Shown here piece after piece: positions 1 to 7,486 of a stretch of 61,153 nt of DNA. Each line of letters starts with the position of its first letter. The first letter of the stretch is position 1. The notes beneath the pieces were generated by a model. That model worked only from the letters and a program-made list of their open reading frames with translations, ran no database searches and had not been told where the DNA came from. The translations under genes and the position numbers were made by a program. Origin of the DNA: a virus; the IMG/VR virus record IMGVR_UViG_3300033553_000801, positions 1 to 61,153 of that record. One strand, given 5' to 3'.

Positions 1-1197
1 ATGCGCAACAAGCTGACCGCGATTGCAATCAAGAAGGCGCCTGACGGCAAGCTGGGTGACGGCGGCGGCCTGTCGCTCATCAAGAGCGGCAGCGCGGGCA
101 AGTGGGTCTATCGCTATACCCACCTGGGGCGGCGGCGCGACATGGGGCTCGGATCGTGGCCGGATCTTCCGTTGGCGGAAGCGCGGCGCCAGCGCGATCA
201 TTGGGCGTCTGTCGTTTCGGCCGGGAGTGATCCCATCGCGGCGCGGGAAGCGGAGCGTGCAGCACAGAAGGCCGAACAGGACCGCGCCGACCCCACATTC
301 GCGGATATGGTTCAGATCGTGTTCGAGGCCAAGCAGGCCGGCCTGCGTGGCGGCGGCACCCGCGGCCGCTGGCTGAGCCCCCTCGAACACCACGTTATCC
401 CGAAGATCGGGCGCAAGCGCATGTCTGAGATTACCAGAGGGGACGTCTACGACGCGATCAAGCCCATCTGGCGGGACAAGCACCCCACGGCCATGAAGGC
501 GGTGCAGCGCACGCGCATTGTGTTCACCGAGGCGCGCTACATGGGAATCGACTGCGACCCCTTCACCGTCGATGCTGCGAACCGGATGCTGGGCGAGGTC
601 AGGCACCAAACGAAGCACATAGCAGCGACGCCCTGGCAGGATATCCCGGCCCTATGGGATCGCCTCAATCCCGAATCGGCGGCCGGGCTGTGCCTGCGGT
701 GGATGATGCTGACGCTTGTGCGGTTCGACGGGTGCCGCGCTGCTCGCGTATCCGAGGTGGATGGCGATATCTGGATCGTGCCCGCCGATCGGGTGAAGGG
801 GCGCGAAGGCAAGGCCAGGGAATTCCGCGTGCCATTGTCGGGGCCCGCCCTTGAAATTGTCGAGGAAGCGCGCGCGGCCGGGCATGACCTGCTGTTTGCC
901 GGACATCGCGGTCAGCCCATCACGTCACGCGCGGCTGAGAAGCATCTGGATCGCTTGGGCGAGCCGGGGCGGCCCCATGGGTTTCGCACCAGCTTTCGCA
1001 CATGGGTCCAGGATACGGACGCCTGCCCCTGGGAGGTGTCGGAAACGATCCTCAATCACAGCATTGGCTCGACCGTCGAGCGCAGCTATGCGCGATCAGA
1101 CCTGCTTGAGCGCCGGCGGCCTGTCATGGAGGCGTGGGCCGGGCACATCGTCGGCGGCGAGCGCGGGGTTGTCGATCTCGATTCCATGCGCAACTGA
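1..1197 (+). CDS. int: Tyrosine site-specific integrase (P4/DUF4102 type)
   Basis: A 398-residue tyrosine recombinase expected to integrate and excise the phage at an att site. The N-terminal ~90 residues carry the KLGDGGGLSL-type arm-binding domain (DUF4102). The C-terminal catalytic set is visible: R241, K266, H326-x-x-R329 (HGFR), H353 and nucleophile Y363. Length is normal for the family. The ATG is base 1 of the window, so the promoter, ribosome site and any upstream att site are missing. It converges on the reverse transcriptase: its stop (1195-1197) and the RT stop (1198-1200) abut and form TGATCA. Confidence 0.93.
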   Translation: MRNKLTAIAIKKAPDGKLGDGGGLSLIKSGSAGKWVYRYTHLGRRRDMGLGSWPDLPLAEARRQRDHWASVVSAGSDPIAAREAERAAQKAEQDRADPTFADMVQIVFEAKQAGLRGGGTRGRWLSPLEHHVIPKIGRKRMSEITRGDVYDAIKPIWRDKHPTAMKAVQRTRIVFTEARYMGIDCDPFTVDAANRMLGEVRHQTKHIAATPWQDIPALWDRLNPESAAGLCLRWMMLTLVRFDGCRAARVSEVDGDIWIVPADRVKGREGKAREFRVPLSGPALEIVEEARAAGHDLLFAGHRGQPITSRAAEKHLDRLGEPGRPHGFRTSFRTWVQDTDACPWEVSETILNHSIGSTVERSYARSDLLERRRPVMEAWAGHIVGGERGVVDLDSMRN

Positions 1198-2274
1198 TCA
1201 CGTCCGGTCTCTCGACCTGCTCAGCGGCGGCGGCACGAAGGCAACGCCCCCGAGCACCTTGCGCCGCAGGTTGTAGGTGTCGGCGTGGCGCGCATGGCCG
1301 ATCCAGCTCATGATGACCGGGTCGATCTCGTCCCAGCTGATCAGGCCGCGATGATACTGCGAGGCCATCCGTTTCATCTTGCGGCGCATCCGGTTGATGC
1401 TGTCTTTTCGCAGGGCGCGGTGCGTTGGCCATATGCGGTAGCCGAGAAAATCCAGGGCGCGGCCGCCCTCTTTCCTGACTGGAAATATCTGCGTTTTGGA
1501 GTTGGTGCGCAGACCGAGTTCTGCCCACAGGAATCCTTCGATATCCCGCCTGGTCTCGTGCAGGTGATCCTTGTCGTGGTGAATGACGACAAAATCATCC
1601 ATGTAGCGCACATAGCGCGGCTCGCGCAGCGTGTGCTTCACGAAGTGATCCATCTCGTTGAGGTAGACGTTTGCGAATAGTTGGCTTGTCAGGTTGCCGA
1701 TCGGGATCCCGCGCGGCATGAGCGCGCCGTCGTCGGCGCTGCTTCCGATCACCTCTTTCAGCAGCCACAACGTGTCCGGGCAGGCGATGCGCCGACCCAG
1801 GATGCGCACGAGCGGGTCGTGGCACACCGATGGAAAGTATTTCGATATGTCGGCCTTGAGTGCAAACGCTTGACCGTGCTCCCTGATCGTCTTTCTGAGG
1901 TAGCCCTGCACGGTATCGGCGCCCTTGTGTGCGCCCTTGCCATGCCGGCAGGCAAACGACTGGTCGATGAACCGCGCTTCGAATATCGGCTCGATGACAC
2001 TGATCAACGCGTGCTGCACGACGCGATCCTTGAGCGGCAGCGATGCTATCTCCCGGCGCTTGGGTTCGTAGACGTGGAATCGGTGATAGGGGCCGGTGCG
2101 ATATGTCTTGTGGATCAGGCTTTCCTGTATTGCGATCAGGTTGGGTTCGAGGTCGGCCTGAAAGGTTGCCACGTCGCGCTGGCGGCGACGCCCTTTCGCC
2201 GTGCGCTCCCATGCGCGCACAAGCGTCTCGAAGCTGATGATGTCGGGCCACAGATTTCGGAAGGTCTTAGCCAT
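1198..2274 (-). CDS. Diversity-generating retroelement reverse transcriptase
   Basis: A 358-residue group-II-like reverse transcriptase that should copy the template-repeat RNA with adenine-specific errors. Visible motifs are the RT1 block (SLPLKDRVVQHAL), RT3 (ADISKYFPSV), the DGR-typical RT4 (GIPIGNLTSQLFAN), the catalytic YMDD at residues 224-227 and RT7 (LDFLGYRIW). Length matches DGR RTs, and no maturase or endonuclease domain follows. It is last in the minus-strand order target, avd, TR, RT. The ATG at 2274 lies 150 bp past the template repeat. Being next to avd and a TR/VR pair separates it from group II intron or retron RTs. Confidence 0.95.
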   Translation of the reverse strand: MAKTFRNLWPDIISFETLVRAWERTAKGRRRQRDVATFQADLEPNLIAIQESLIHKTYRTGPYHRFHVYEPKRREIASLPLKDRVVQHALISVIEPIFEARFIDQSFACRHGKGAHKGADTVQGYLRKTIREHGQAFALKADISKYFPSVCHDPLVRILGRRIACPDTLWLLKEVIGSSADDGALMPRGIPIGNLTSQLFANVYLNEMDHFVKHTLREPRYVRYMDDFVVIHHDKDHLHETRRDIEGFLWAELGLRTNSKTQIFPVRKEGGRALDFLGYRIWPTHRALRKDSINRMRRKMKRMASQYHRGLISWDEIDPVIMSWIGHARHADTYNLRRKVLGGVAFVPPPLSRSRDRT

Positions 2275-2424
2275 GATGGGGCGGCCGGGACGAGGGGTCG
2301 CCTGCGTGGCTACTGCGACGCCCCGGCCTGTTCATGTTTTTCGGCACTTGGCCGAGGATTGCGGGTCCTTTCGAGGGTGTTCTGAGCCGCCGCCCTTGAG
2401 CGACGGTTTTCTGACGGTCCCCGG

Positions 2425-2542
2425 AAGCGGGGCGAAAGCCGATGTTCGAGTTCGAGTTCGACCGGGCATTGTTCAGGTTCAGGGCAAAGACCCCGGCACT
2501 GGCGCCATTGTTCCAGTTGCCACCGCGGATCGGCAAACGCTC
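2425..2542 (-). repeat. DGR template repeat (TR)
   Basis: A 118-bp segment matching 2967-3084 at 107 of 118 positions. All 11 mismatches fall at plus-strand T, that is adenine in the coding sense, out of 22 such positions. In sense orientation it is rich in AAC codons (GGNWNNGASAGVFALNLNNA), the classic DGR template design. Its 5' end overlaps the avd stop codon (2541-2543). The 3' end holds the G/C-rich GGCTTTCGCCCCGCTT shared with VR, the expected initiation-of-mutagenic-homing segment. The open frame across it (2267-2557) is not a gene. Confidence 0.96.
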
Positions 2543-2918
2543 ATGCATGGCCCGCACCCCTTACCAGCGACTTGAACCAGCCGCCGATCATGCGTCCGAC
2601 CTCGTCTATGTGACGAGACCAGGTCTCATATTTCTTGATGTCGATATACCGCAGCGTGAAGGACGTTCTGACCTGTGAGCGCAGCAGGTCCAGCTCGGCG
2701 TCCAGATCCTGCATCGTCGTCTTTTTGTGATACCGCTTGTTGCAGATCACGATCAGGCGCAGCACACCCCACATCGCCTCGCGAATCTCCGCCGCCAGAA
2801 CATGTCGCTCGAACTTCGGAAACTGCCGCAGGGCCACATAGCCGTAGGCGATCATTTCCTCGCACTTCTGTCGGATTTTCAGGTCTTCCAATTTCAGCCT
2901 ATCACGGTATGGGCCCAC
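2541..2918 (-). CDS. avd: DGR accessory variability determinant (Avd, four-helix bundle)
   Basis: A 125-residue basic, helical protein of the bAvd family (EDLKIRQKCEEMIAYGY, FPKFERHVLAAEIREAM, then FTLRYIDIKKYETWSRHIDEV). Avd pentamers bind the RT and template RNA and are needed for mutagenic cDNA synthesis. The start is uncertain: GTG at 2918 is the longest reading, and TTG at 2891 is also possible because the family core begins near residue 10. The GTG lies inside a strong hairpin (2912-2933), which may limit translation. Its stop overlaps the start of TR. Confidence 0.9.
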   Translation of the reverse strand: MGPYRDRLKLEDLKIRQKCEEMIAYGYVALRQFPKFERHVLAAEIREAMWGVLRLIVICNKRYHKKTTMQDLDAELDLLRSQVRTSFTLRYIDIKKYETWSRHIDEVGRMIGGWFKSLVRGAGHA

Positions 2919-2933
2919 GCTATCGCGCGGGCC
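2912..2933 (-). other. Hairpin downstream of the DGR variable repeat
   Basis: The minus strand reads GGCCCGCGC-GATA-GCGUGGGCC: a 9-bp stem (one G-U) with a GATA tetraloop, 33 nt past the end of VR. DGRs such as Bordetella BPP-1 carry a short-stem, tetraloop hairpin or cruciform just after VR that promotes homing, so the position fits. It also covers the GTG proposed for avd. Confidence 0.6.
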
Positions 2934-2955
2934 TCAGATTTCAGGGGGTCGGATT

Positions 2956-3999
2956 TCAGATTACGAAAGCGGGGCGAAAGCCGATGCCCGAGATCGAGTA
3001 CGACCGGGCAATGTTCAGGTACAGGGCAAAGACCCCGGCACCGGCGCCATAGCTCCAGTCGCCACCGCGGACCGGCAAACGCTCCCCGGCCACGTTGATG
3101 TAGAAGCGGTCGCTCTCGATCGGTGCACCCGGCTGTATCAGCCCGTATTGCTTGAGAATCTGAAGCGCGGCCGTGGACACCGAGTTCGCCGTCATCGTGG
3201 AAAACGCCGCGCCGGAGCTGCACACCAGCGTGCCGGCCGCCGTGCCGGACGTGGCGTAGTGAACGGTGCCTGCGGTGCCGGGGGCGACCAGCGCGCCCGT
3301 GGCGGCATCCACCGCCTTCCAGGGTCCGCTGGCGCTCAGGTCGGTCGCTGACAGGACGGCATCGTTGTCCGCGATGATCTGGATTTCTCCGTCGACGATG
3401 CGCATGCCGGGCGCCCATTCCCACACATTGCCGTTGAGAAGCTGCACGCCCCACGGGGTTGGCGGGTAATTCCAGGTCACCGGGCCGCTGCCTGCGCGGA
3501 TCACCGTCGTCGTGCTGCCGTCGCCGGGGTCGCCGTTGTCGTCGACGCCGAACTCGGTGTCGTCGTTGTAGGCCCTGCCAGAATCATTATTCCCGCGCGG
3601 GAACCGGAAATCCGCACGCGCTTTCAGCGCGAGCGCCGCATACATCGGATTTGTCGCCACGCAGAAGCCCGCGCCGCTGTTGCGTGCCAGCGTTACGGCT
3701 TCGTCGTGGTCGATGCTGGTGCGCGGCACGAGGCCCGCCTGCGACACCATCTCGCCGCTCACCTCTGCCGCCGGGTGTACGCCGACCAAGATTTCATCCT
3801 TCGTCACGCCGTCAACGACGAAAGCCGGGTGCACGCCGGATCCTAGGCTCGCGTCAAGATCCTCGACGAGGAACTTCCGCAGCCGGTAGAAGTAGCTGGG
3901 CTGGCCTTTCGTCGTGAAGCGCACGGTCATGTCGCCGCCCGACATGGTTTCGACCTGCTTGCGCAGATCGGCTTGAATATCGACGCTGACGCTCATCAT
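2956..3999 (-). CDS. DGR target protein, C-type-lectin/FGE-sulfatase fold, probable tail-tip receptor binder
   Basis: A 347-residue protein whose C-terminal half has the formylglycine-generating-enzyme/C-type lectin signature GNVWEW (about residues 189-194) and ends in the variable repeat (about residues 306-345). Relative to the template, ten residues in VR differ, mostly at asparagines (to D, S, Y, I or G), plus S to G and I to V. This scaffold is the standard DGR display fold. Residues 1-110 resemble a virion-attachment part. It is the last tail gene, overlapping the upstream gene by ATGA at 3996-3999, so it most likely displays the variable surface at the fibre tip. The ligand cannot be told. 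Confidence 0.92.
   Translation of the reverse strand: MMSVSVDIQADLRKQVETMSGGDMTVRFTTKGQPSYFYRLRKFLVEDLDASLGSGVHPAFVVDGVTKDEILVGVHPAAEVSGEMVSQAGLVPRTSIDHDEAVTLARNSGAGFCVATNPMYAALALKARADFRFPRGNNDSGRAYNDDTEFGVDDNGDPGDGSTTTVIRAGSGPVTWNYPPTPWGVQLLNGNVWEWAPGMRIVDGEIQIIADNDAVLSATDLSASGPWKAVDAATGALVAPGTAGTVHYATSGTAAGTLVCSSGAAFSTMTANSVSTAALQILKQYGLIQPGAPIESDRFYINVAGERLPVRGGDWSYGAGAGVFALYLNIARSYSISGIGFRPAFVI
2967..3084 (-). repeat. DGR variable repeat (VR)
   Basis: The 3' end of the target gene, 118 bp paired with TR at a constant offset of 542 bp and no gaps. Differences lie at TR positions 2445, 2446, 2451, 2458, 2469, 2479, 2500, 2509, 2511, 2518 and 2530, all template adenines in sense. The first bases after the repeat diverge on both sides, which fixes its limits. 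Confidence 0.96.
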
Positions 4000-4325
4000 A
4001 CTTCTCCTGCTGTCGGATCAATCGGCGGATTTGCTGTGGCGAGATACGCGGAATAGACCAGCGCGTAGATTTCGCCCTGCGTTGTGGTCTGGCCCGTGTC
4101 GGCGCCGGTTTCCGGGTCGATGATCGGAATGACGGCGGCCGGATCGAATGCCAGTGGCAGCGGGGATGCAGGCATGTGCATGACTTGCCCCCCGTCCGTG
4201 CCGATGATCGTCTCCTGATGGAACGTCACTCGTGGCGTCTTGCCAAGCTGGTTGTCGATGATCACCTGCGGGCAGCGGGTGAAGCTTTCTCCCGCGATCG
4301 GTGTTTGGTTCAACTTGTAGGACAT
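3996..4325 (-). CDS. Small tail-region protein, unknown function
   Basis: A 109-residue soluble protein starting MSYKLNQTPIAGESFTRCPQ. The text resembles small proteins found beside tail-fibre genes in proteobacterial phages (reported query-like residues near VRFTFHQET/VTFHQE and a final PPIDPTAGE), but no domain is identified. It overlaps the DGR target start by 4 nt and follows the fibre gene at 4339 by 13 nt, so it is translationally coupled to the target. A role as tail-fibre chaperone or connector is possible but unproven. Confidence 0.75.
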   Translation of the reverse strand: MSYKLNQTPIAGESFTRCPQVIIDNQLGKTPRVTFHQETIIGTDGGQVMHMPASPLPLAFDPAAVIPIIDPETGADTGQTTTQGEIYALVYSAYLATANPPIDPTAGEV

Positions 4326-4338
4326 GATGATCTCCTGA

Positions 4339-4998
4339 TCAGGCTTGTGTTACGGTGCCGTAGACGGTGAGACCGGCGGATGTGAAGCGGACCACCTCTG
4401 TCCCGCCGATCGCAATGGACAGGGTGTCGGCGGCGGATGAATAGATACCGACCGTCCCGATGCGCAGCGCCGGGGCGTCAAGCGATCCGCCGGTCAGTTC
4501 GGTGCGACCGCCGTTGACTTGATCCGATACTTGGCCCAAGGCGGCCGCGAGGTTGAACAGGGCCAGCGTGGTGATCGTGTTCGCTTCCTGTGAGCCCGAC
4601 AGGCGCTCGATTTCGCGGTATGCTTGCCCGAACGCCGCGGAGAGTGTGCCGAGACCACCGTCAAGTTCTGGCAGGCCGGGAGCTGCAATGCTGCCAGTCA
4701 CCTTGACTGTGTCAAACACTGGATCAGTGCCGTAGGCAACTTGTTGGGCGTCCAGCAACGCCTGCTCGGCGCCGTCCTCGTGTTGCGATGCCAGCAACGC
4801 ATCCGCAGAAGTGCTGCTTGCATGACCCTGGGCGGCGTCACGGTAGGTCAGCGCGGTGTCACGGGCGGCCTGGGATGCATCACGGGCTGCTTGGCTGTCG
4901 GTTACCGAGGTGTCCAGCGTGGCTTTCTTCACGTTCACAGCAGCCGTCAGGCTGTCGACCGAAGTGGTCAGATTGGCAACTTCTTGTTCAACGGTCAT
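4339..4998 (-). CDS. Putative tail-fibre protein with N-terminal coiled coil
   Basis: A 219-residue protein. Residues 1-80 are a heptad-like, alanine-rich coil (EQEVANLTTSVDSLTAAV, then RDASQAARDTALTYRDAAQG), followed by a Gly/Ser/Thr-rich region ending in a short beta-rich part (SIAIGGTEVVRFTSAGLTVYG) typical of trimeric fibre tips. It sits between the larger alanine-rich fibre protein and the DGR target. Probably a trimeric fibre segment; assignment rests on composition. Confidence 0.7.
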   Translation of the reverse strand: MTVEQEVANLTTSVDSLTAAVNVKKATLDTSVTDSQAARDASQAARDTALTYRDAAQGHASSTSADALLASQHEDGAEQALLDAQQVAYGTDPVFDTVKVTGSIAAPGLPELDGGLGTLSAAFGQAYREIERLSGSQEANTITTLALFNLAAALGQVSDQVNGGRTELTGGSLDAPALRIGTVGIYSSAADTLSIAIGGTEVVRFTSAGLTVYGTVTQA

Positions 4999-5010
4999 GA
5001 TCGGGTCTCC

Positions 5011-6198
5011 TTACGAGAAAGCGTGCGCGTCGATGTAGCGGGTCTGGCTGTTGGTGAAGGCTGTGGCCATCTGGACGAGTTGGGGAGCGATGCTGTCATG
5101 GATCGCCTGCGTATCGTCCCGGTAGCCAAGGGCGGCCGTCTCGCTGGCCGCGGCATTGGTCTCGGATGTGGCAGCGCCGGTCTCAGCGGATTCCGCCGCG
5201 GTTTGCGCTGCCGCAGAAGCGGTCTGCGCTGCCTGGGCTGCATCTTTTGCCGCAACTGCGCCCGTCTCGGCAGTCTCCGCCCCGGTTCGCGCTATCTGCG
5301 CATTGGTCAAGGCGGTCTCGCTGGCAACCCGCGCAGTCTCCGCGTCGGTGGCTCTCTGGTCTGCCGTGATCGCGCTTGTATTCGCAGCGCTGGCATCTGC
5401 GGCAACACCAGACTCTGACGCTGCCGCTGCTGTAGCGCTGGCCGATGCCTCCCCGGCCTTGGTTGTGGCGGTGGCTTCCGCGGCCTCTGCGGCGGTTTGC
5501 GCATTCTGGGCGTTGAGCCTGTGGCCCGACGCCGAGTCCCGCGCGGCCTCCGATGCAGCCTGAGCCGTCTGGGCCCCCGTCTGAGCGGCCTCCGCTCCGG
5601 CCTGCGCGTCAACGGCGGCCACTTTTGCGGCGCTTGCTGCGCTCTTGTGCGCGTCAGCCGTCGTGGAGTGGGTGAAGGCATTGGACTCGGACTTCTCCGC
5701 CTCGCTCGCCGCCGTTTCGGCCCGCGTCGCGTCCGTGGCCGCCGATTGCTCGGACAGCGCAGCGTTGGCGGCGGCCGTCTCGGATGCGGTCTTTGCGGCC
5801 TCGGCATCACCCTTGTAGATGTTGGTCGTATCTCGCGCCGCGCGGGCGTCGATAACCGCCTGCTCGGCTGCATTGACGCTGGGCGGTGGCGGCAGATCCA
5901 TGGATTGCGACAGATAGGCGGTCGCGCTTTCAGGGACGGTTGCGAAGATCGACTGGCTGAACCCGCCCGCCTGCCACACGACCAACACGCGATAGCGTCC
6001 GGGCGTCAGGTCGATCGAGAAATCACCGTTGTCGTCCGATGTGACCGTGTGCCCGCCGGTCTGGTTCGCGCTCGGCAGGACAATCGCATCGCCGTCGGCG
6101 CCGATCTTCTGCGGATGCGGTGTGAAGGTCAGCGTTACCCCGGATTGCGCGCCGAGGCCGACGTCAACGGTGCTGCCCGTGATGGTGCATACGCTCAT
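5011..6198 (-). CDS. Alanine-rich tail-fibre protein
   Basis: 395 residues from the ATG at 6198, chosen because it overlaps the holin stop as ATGA; a start at 6219 would overlap it further. Residues 1-110 form a beta-rich domain that looks like a carboxypeptidase-regulatory/transthyretin-type fold (DDNGDFSIDLTPGRYRVLVV). The rest is a long Ala/Glu/Thr/Ser-rich heptad repeat (AAxxA, ETAAxxA), a trimeric coiled-coil shaft as in side-tail fibres. It lies between lysis genes and the DGR target, so it probably forms the fibre shaft. Confidence 0.8.
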   Translation of the reverse strand: MSVCTITGSTVDVGLGAQSGVTLTFTPHPQKIGADGDAIVLPSANQTGGHTVTSDDNGDFSIDLTPGRYRVLVVWQAGGFSQSIFATVPESATAYLSQSMDLPPPPSVNAAEQAVIDARAARDTTNIYKGDAEAAKTASETAAANAALSEQSAATDATRAETAASEAEKSESNAFTHSTTADAHKSAASAAKVAAVDAQAGAEAAQTGAQTAQAASEAARDSASGHRLNAQNAQTAAEAAEATATTKAGEASASATAAAASESGVAADASAANTSAITADQRATDAETARVASETALTNAQIARTGAETAETGAVAAKDAAQAAQTASAAAQTAAESAETGAATSETNAAASETAALGYRDDTQAIHDSIAPQLVQMATAFTNSQTRYIDAHAFS

Positions 6199-6776
6199 CG
6201 GCCGGACTCCCTGCGCCAATCTCGAACTGCCGGGTTATCACTCGCGGCGCTTTCTACGGTTTCCAGGGTTACCTTGGCGTCAGATCCGGTATCGGCGGCG
6301 CCCGGCGTGTCGCTGTTCAGGGATCGCAGCGCCTCAATATCCTCGACCACCTGCGGGGTTCGCGCGGCGACGGCCGCCATCGCCTTCCCGGCCTGTAGGT
6401 GCTTGGCAGAATACCTCGCGCCGAAGTAAAAGGTGATGATCGCGCCCAACAGGAGCCACAACTGGTCAGGCACGAGCGCAAGGCCGCGCATCCGTGACGA
6501 AAACCACACGGGATCGACCATCGCCGCAACGAACAGACCGATCGTCCCAAGCGCCATTGCGGGACGCGGGATACGGTTGATGCCGTCGATCAGGCTGTTG
6601 AACCACCCGCCGGAGTTGTCGAACTCGGCCGCCATCTGTTCGAGCGCGGCGCGCTGTGCGCCTGCCTCGCGCTGATCTGCGGCCTCCGCGTTCGGCCGAA
6701 AGGTCTCGACCGTTTCGGTGATGACGTTGCGCCCGCCGCCGAACAGCGCGCCGATAAGTTTTCCAATCAGCCCCAT
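6195..6776 (-). CDS. Holin of the 3-TM GTA type
   Basis: A 193-residue membrane protein beginning MGLIGKLIGALFGGG and carrying FRPNAEAA, an INRIPRPAMALGTIGLFV segment and a second hydrophobic stretch (LWLLLGAIITFYFGARY). This pattern matches the three-transmembrane holin known from Rhodobacterales gene transfer agents. It should permeabilise the inner membrane for the endolysin. It overlaps the endolysin gene by 10 nt and the fibre gene by 4 nt. The charged, disordered C-terminal tail (about 60 residues) is longer than the membrane part. Confidence 0.85.
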   Translation of the reverse strand: MGLIGKLIGALFGGGRNVITETVETFRPNAEAADQREAGAQRAALEQMAAEFDNSGGWFNSLIDGINRIPRPAMALGTIGLFVAAMVDPVWFSSRMRGLALVPDQLWLLLGAIITFYFGARYSAKHLQAGKAMAAVAARTPQVVEDIEALRSLNSDTPGAADTGSDAKVTLETVESAASDNPAVRDWRRESGR

Positions 6777-7399
6777 GCCTTTACCCTTTCCTCAAACTCC
6801 GCGGTGCTCAGGTGAAAGCGCGGACTGATGAAACTCTCCGCCCGCCTGATCCAGCCGCCTTTGCCGCCGACGCGGGTGCGGGCGTACTTGCGCGACGCCG
6901 GCCGGCGGTCGGCCAGCCGCAGGTAATAGTTGCGCCGGGCGATGCCGTAGGCGTCTACCAGGCGGTCACCGGCCTTCTCGAACGCCCGCGCAACAGCGGC
7001 GGCCGTGTTGGGCCCCAGCGCGCCGTCCACCGTGACCGGCTCATCAAATTCCGCCAGAAGCCGCTGGAGGATGCGCACGGCGTTGCCGCCCGCGTTGACC
7101 TGCATGTCGAACACCGTCGCCTGCAACGGCTCGGGCAGCAGGTTGATCCGCGGCGCCTCGAAGTAGTGTTTGATGAAGATGTCGACGGCCTGTTGGCGCG
7201 TCAGGGCGCGCACGTCGGCCACGTCCACGTCGCCGTCGCGATCCAGGTCAAGCCCCAGCCTGCGCATGGTGTGGATAGTCACGCCATAGTTGGTCGCGCC
7301 GCCCGGATCGTCGGGGTCGTTCACAAACCCGCCCTCGCGCGAGACGATCTCGCGGGCTATCTCGGTGACGCTGGGTGAGGATCGGACATGCGAACCCAT
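6767..7399 (-). CDS. Endolysin, glycoside hydrolase 108-type muramidase with peptidoglycan-binding domain
   Basis: 210 residues from the ATG at 7399, preceded by GAGG with good spacing; a longer GTG reading from 7429 lacks a site. The catalytic Glu lies in the SREGGFVNDPDDPGGATNYG block typical of GH108 N-acetylmuramidases. The C-terminal part (GGNAVRILQRLLAE, VDGALGPNTAAAV) is the usual peptidoglycan-binding domain of these lysozymes. No signal peptide, so export depends on the adjacent holin. It is first in the lysis/tail/DGR unit behind the promoter at 7426-7482. Confidence 0.88.
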   Translation of the reverse strand: MGSHVRSSPSVTEIAREIVSREGGFVNDPDDPGGATNYGVTIHTMRRLGLDLDRDGDVDVADVRALTRQQAVDIFIKHYFEAPRINLLPEPLQATVFDMQVNAGGNAVRILQRLLAEFDEPVTVDGALGPNTAAAVARAFEKAGDRLVDAYGIARRNYYLRLADRRPASRKYARTRVGGKGGWIRRAESFISPRFHLSTAEFEERVKAWG

Positions 7400-7425
7400 T
7401 GAAAACCTCGTTTTCTCTGCGGGTC

Positions 7426-7482
7426 GCACATCATGCGCGGTGTTGTGGAGCCACCATTACCACATCTTGCGGCAATGGTGAA
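7426..7482 (-). promoter_or_regulatory. Late-type promoter and dyad upstream of endolysin
   Basis: Minus-strand -35 TTCACC (7477-7482), 17-bp spacer, -10 TAATGG (7454-7459, preceded by TG), then the dyad GCGCATGATGTGC (7426-7438). The spacer contains a second related dyad (CCACATCTTGCGG on the plus strand). Same layout as at 21342, 26745 and 33546. Start of transcription and the binding protein are inferred. Confidence 0.55.
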
Positions 7483-7486
7483 GCCG

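Noticed and set aside
1198-2274. Group II intron or retron reverse transcriptase
   Set aside because: No maturase or intron structure and no msr/msd; TR, VR and avd adjacent.
2267-2557. 96-residue minus-strand open frame across the template repeat
   Set aside because: It is the untranslated TR and its flank; resemblance to the target C-terminus is the TR/VR identity itself.
5011-6429. Long plus-strand frames opposite the Ala-rich fibre gene
   Set aside because: Low-complexity reverse complement of Ala codons.
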